Source: Cacajao melanocephalus (taxonomy: Eukaryota; Chordata; Mammalia; Primates; Pitheciidae). Taken from it: a DNA stretch of 64,000 nucleotides. A program made the translations under genes and the position numbers. The stretch lies in NCBI GenBank assembly GCA_963573385.1, contig CAUYLG010026630.1:1-64000 (forward strand), read 5' to 3'. Positions 59,677 through 64,000 of the stretch are shown in pieces. Each line of letters opens with the position of its first letter. Positions within the stretch are counted from its first letter, which is position 1. Below the pieces are notes generated by a model. The model saw nothing but the letters and a program-made list of their open reading frames with translations, was not told the origin of the DNA and ran no database searches.

Positions 59677-62149
59677 AATACAAATATTTAACTAAAAATA
59701 AAAGAACAGAGGGTTTGCCAAAAGAGACCAATTTACTTATTAAATAGGATGACCATACATCACAGTTTCCTGGAATGAAGCACTTTTATAGCTATTGTCC
59801 TGATGGCCAATTCAGTTCAGCATTTTGTCCTTGATTGCTTTACCTTTTAAAAAAGCATTATTATCAATGTTATGATTATTGTTATTATTAATAAAAATAA
59901 GCCAGATGGACTTTTACAACCTCTACTTTGTACTCCCAGTCTTTGTCATGATTATGTCTAATAGCATGAGATAAATGCAGGCAATGCAGCTCTCACCTTA
60001 AATGGTAGATAATCTTAAAGAAGACCAGCAGTAATAACCTACCTCTTCCCATTTCAGACTCAATGTAACCAATATCTCCTTTTCAAGGAAAACTCATATG
60101 GGACTCACTGATAAAGTGAGTTTGCAAAAAAAAGATTTGACAGTCAACTCTTTGTAGTCATTAGTGATAGTAGCTGCATTAGTGGAAAATGTGGGAAATT
60201 ACAGGTTGGGGTAGGTGAATTGAAGACACCATTATTTATTTTTGTTGTTATAAATATAAATTTTGATATAATACAGCATCATGTATAAAATAATTTTCTT
60301 AACTAACTTAAGAAATATGTGGAACAGAAATATTCGAAATGTGGTAATGTACAAGGAAGGGAGCTTGAAAATGGTCCCAAAAATTCATGATTTTATATCA
60401 AGAAAAATAAAACTGTAGTAGCCCAACTTTATGAATATTTTTACACTCGTATACATAGACTTTTATATTTTGTGTGTGTGTATGTATGTATTTGCAACTG
60501 AATTAGAAACTTTAATGATTAAGCTGATTTGAAATAATTTTAGGAAATACTTTAGCATGGCAAAGCATACTTGGTCTTTTGTTGCCCATGATCAATTAGA
60601 TTTGTGAAATAAATAACCTTTGAATAACCTCTGTGCAAATTTACTTAGTTATCCTAACAGAGTATTAAATATTTTGTAAATGAGTCCTCACATTTCTGGT
60701 TGCATGTTTTTCAAAATTGTTGGAAATCCTTAAACAAAATCCTGGAGCATCCAGATTTCAACTACTGAAGTTTATAATCCTCAAGCACCCACATTTCAAC
60801 TATGAAAGCTTTTGGCAAATTGCATTTATTGAAAATAAAGCCTTCATATAGGCAGATATTGATATCCTTGAACAAAGCAAGGGATACATAGAATTGATTA
60901 GATGATAAGTGTGCAAATGGTATGGAGGATGTAATTTTAAAATTCTCTAAGAGCATATTGAAATACATAAACTTTTAGAAGAATTTTGATGAAGCCCGTA
61001 TTTTTGAGTAAATTTATATTATGTACCATTATAGAATGAAAATGAAGTCAATGATTTGATGGCAAAGAGCTGCATATAATGTGACTAATACTAAAATAAT
61101 AAATAATTTTATAAGAACTAAGGTATAGGCCCACCAGCACAATAAATCTAATGATAACTATTTCAAACATTCTATTATTTTAATTATTCAACCATCTACT
61201 TTTACTATCAAAAGTGCCTCAGCTTGAGAATAAATGATATGATCATCCCAGTTTTGATCAAGTAACTATTGGTGGACAATTTTGTGCAACTAGATCCTAA
61301 AATAATAAAAGCCTCTTCATCATGATAGAAGTAAAAATCCCTCTTTCCAAATACCTCTCTATGCTCATCTTAAAGAAAATTCAATTGAAGATACTATACA
61401 GTACTGAATGTTAAGGCTCTCAATCAAATGTTGCCATTTATTTCATTAAATTGTCTTCATAACAGGCTAATTAAATTATTGCCCGGTATAGAATGTAATT
61501 TCAATAGCTTATAAAACCACACTTAATGCTCTTAAAACTTCAAAAACAGATATATTTATACTTGAAAATAATTTCTATATGTTGAAGATTACAGATTTGC
61601 AAATGTTCTGGCAAGCGCGAGCCTTTTTGAACGTAGATCATATCCTTAAATGAATAGCAAATAAATCAGAGCCATAAAATTTGCCTATATTGCATTTTGC
61701 AACTGATAGCATCTTAGCCGCTCAGAATTTTATTTAAATAAAGTGAATAATTAGAGAAAACTGAAGCGAAGGTCCTACTTTTATCTCTGTATTCGATAGA
61801 ATGCTTTCAAGACAAAAATTAGTAAAGAGTGTGCTTCCTCAATTTCTTTAACTTTAAATCAATGTTTACTCTCTGAACACTTATATTGTAAATGTTAAGT
61901 GGAGGCTTAGAAACTGATATTACCAATAAAAAGTTGAAAAATTGAGTAGGCTATCCAGTTATCTGCCAATGTTTAAAAGCTATTTGGCATATTATTGGCA
62001 TAATTTAGCTGACATAACTCAGGTGCTTAATTTCATTAATTTCAAGATAGTCAAAACATTTGATGTAAGAAGATTAAGGAAACTCAAAATATAAACAGAA
62101 TTAAAATAACATAATAAAAATAGTAGTTGCAAAAATAATGAAAAAAGTG
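59677..62149. other. No recognised repeat; possible conserved non-coding block at 61420-61790
   Basis: Repeat-poor, AT-rich sequence. 61420-61790 stands out by retaining several CpGs (GCCCGG, AAGCGCGAGCC, AACGTAG, GCCGCTC, GAAGCGAAGG) and repeated TAATTA/ATTTAAAT-type motifs without any repeat signature. No gene evidence. Confidence 0.3.
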
Positions 62150-62760
62150 TTAATAGCAATAAATAGCACACATCAATCAATATGAAAACATACTACAAAT
62201 GATGTGAACAAGAGATACAAGTTAAAGAAGCAGATAATAAATATGAGGAAAACTAAACTCACAAGTAAATAAATGCAAATTAAAGTATAAGCATAATAAA
62301 ATTTTTATTCTCCAAATTAACAAATAATTTATTATCATATTTCTCCTTGTGGACAAGGATATGAAAAAGATATTCTGGTGAGACAACAATTTTGTATAAT
62401 ATTTTGAAAAGTAATTTAAAAATACACATTAATAAAGGTTAAAATCTTTGGCCATATAATTCTGTTTATTAAAAATGTGAACTAACTAATTATTAGAAAT
62501 GTGAACAAAGATTTATGCATTGTGATTTTACCACCTTTTGGTTATAAAAGTAAATCCCAAGTATGATCTAAATGTTCAGCAATAGAGGAATAGTTTAATT
62601 AAGATGTATTATAGAATGTAAAAAGTATTCAATAATATAAAATTTCTTTAAGTGAAAAATAATGATGGCCAAAAATATATACCTTCATTGCATCTATATC
62701 TGTGTTTATCTAAATATGTTCATCTATCAATGTATCTATAAGCCTTTATGTTTACAAAAT
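62150..62760 (+). mobile_element. Ancient L1M 3' part, sense
   Basis: 'TTCAGCAATAGAGGAATAGTTTAATTAAGATGTATTATAGAATG' and 'GAACAAAGATTTATGCATTGTGATTTTACCACC' match the sense L1M ORF2 3' end. Edges are uncertain. Confidence 0.62.
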
Positions 62761-63046
62761 TAAAAATTAGGAGACTATATCTCAAAATTTCAGTTCTTAT
62801 TTACATCATTGTTTTGACAAAGAAAATGTATATTTCCTTTACAATTTGAGAGGCATTTTACAAAAAAAATTAGTCCAAATGTTGTTTAAAATGTTAAGAG
62901 TAGGAGAAGTTTTGTGGGACTTTAAAGTCAGAAAAGTAAATTAAAGTTTTTCATAAGATAGCAATTAACTAGTCATTTTAACCCAACCAGTAAATTTGAA
63001 TTAATTTGCTGCTAATTCGTTTGTTTTAGCTTGAAAGTGTAGGGAG

Positions 63047-63423
63047 TGCCTTAGACTGTTCAGGCTACTATAACAAAATACCATAAACTGGGCAGTTTAT
63101 ACACAACAGAAATTTATTTCTCACAGGTCTGGAGGCTGAAAAATCTCAAAACAAGGCTCTGGAAGATTCTGTGTCTGATAAGGTCTCACTTTCTCATTCA
63201 TAGATGGAGCCTTCTCACTGTGTCCTCACATGATGAAAGGGATGAAGGTGCTCTTTGGGCTACATTTATAAGGACATTGCTCTCATGACCTAATCCCATT
63301 TATGAGGGCTCTATCCTCATGACCTAATTACCTCCCAAAGACACTACCTCCTGATATGATTATCTTTGTGGTTAAGATTTCAACACATGAACTTGGAGGA
63401 ACACAAATATTCAGATCATAGCA
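63047..63423 (-). mobile_element. MLT1-class MaLR solo LTR, antisense
   Basis: 'TTAGACTGTTCAGGCTACTATAACAAAATACCATAAACTGGGCAGTTTATA', 'GAAATTTATTTCTCACAGGTCTGGAGGCTG', 'CACTGTGTCCTCACATGATGAAAGGG' and 'CATGACCTAATTACCTCCCAAAGACACTACCTCCTG' are the reverse complement of an MLT1A/B-type LTR. The right end reads CATAGCA. No internal region adjoins it. Confidence 0.92.
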
Positions 63424-64000
63424 TGGACCATTAGTTATTATTATTTCTTAATTAAAAGTTTAATGAAAGGAACCAATAGCTAGGAAATGCAGCCAAGTTT
63501 GTTTACAAGTATGAAGAACTACCAGTGCTACAATCACCAAAAATCTATAAAATCACTGTTGAAAATAGTTTAATGTTGTAAAAAATCACTAAATTTATAC
63601 CAGTGTTTATGGCAATATTTGCCTAATTTATAATTGGATTTATGTTCATTCTTTTTTATAGGTCAGAGAGAATATAAAAGTCACTTTTGTTCTTATAAAA
63701 TATAATCAATAGATTAAATTTTAAGCTCACTAAAGTACAAAAAGCTACCTAGATAGCATCAAAAAACTAGTCAGAAAAAAATTTCAAACAAACTGTTGGT
63801 TTGACTTTTTTTCTTCACAGTATATAAACATTTAAATAAAAAACTTTTAAAATAAATGAACTTCACACCTACTTTTCTCATGTTGAAGAAAGTCAGTACA
63901 AAGTAGTAGTTAATAGAGTTGGGTAAGAAGTAAATGACCTGGAACTAAGCTCTGCTCTGGCACTTATAAATCGTATCATTTAGGGCAAATTATTTAACGT
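63424..64000. other. No recognised gene or repeat
   Basis: AT-rich. A MIR-like beginning (TGACCTGGAACTAAGCTCTGCTCTGGCACTTATAAATCGTATCATTTAGGGCAAATTATTTAACG) appears at 63935-64000 and may continue beyond the window on the plus strand. Confidence 0.4.

Overview
The window is primate, most probably human, nuclear DNA. AluS and AluJ copies, a primate L1 3' end, THE1/MST MaLR LTRs and a retroposed U6 snRNA sit on an older layer of MIR, L2, MLT1, L1M and Tigger1. The sequence is AT-rich and gene-poor, with no bacterial or viral gene organisation. Repeat families were assigned by reading the sequence against remembered family hallmarks, so subfamily names are provisional and edges are good to about 5-30 bases unless a target duplication is cited.

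Layout. 0-3 kb: L1 3' end, then a Tigger1 DNA transposon split by an Alu. 3-9 kb: MIRs, ancient L1 pieces and an MLT1 LTR. 9-14.2 kb: AluJ, then two oppositely oriented L1M elements, one split by an MLT1 LTR and the other by an L2 piece. 14.7-15 kb: another MaLR-like LTR. 17.0-18.1 kb: the only gene-like locus, a CpG-enriched promoter with NRF1- and YY1-type motifs and, on the minus strand, two phase-compatible candidate exons. 22-27.4 kb: three L2 fragments. 28-38.7 kb: MIR and L2 relics plus a solo THE1/MST LTR. 39.6 kb: a 54-bp-arm inverted duplication around a microsatellite. 40.3-45.3 kb: a long 5'-truncated L1 on the minus strand with an Alu and an AT-rich palindrome inside. 48.7-52.5 kb: an MLT1-like LTR and ancient L1 with two GT microsatellites. 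54.4-58.5 kb: one L2 interrupted by a complete THE1 element (LTR-internal-LTR), an MST LTR and an L1M. 59.5 kb: a full-length U6 retrocopy with a perfect 15-bp target duplication. 62-63.4 kb: L1M and an MLT1 LTR.

How parts work together. Nothing forms an operon-like or defence-like system. Most of the structure is nested transposition, which gives a relative time order (L2/MIR, then L1M/MLT1/Tigger1, then THE1/MST and primate L1, then Alu). The 17.0-18.1 kb locus probably drives minus-strand transcription of a gene whose remaining exons lie further left or outside the window. I do not recognise the gene. Short open reading frames elsewhere are chance or transposon-derived and are not annotated as genes.
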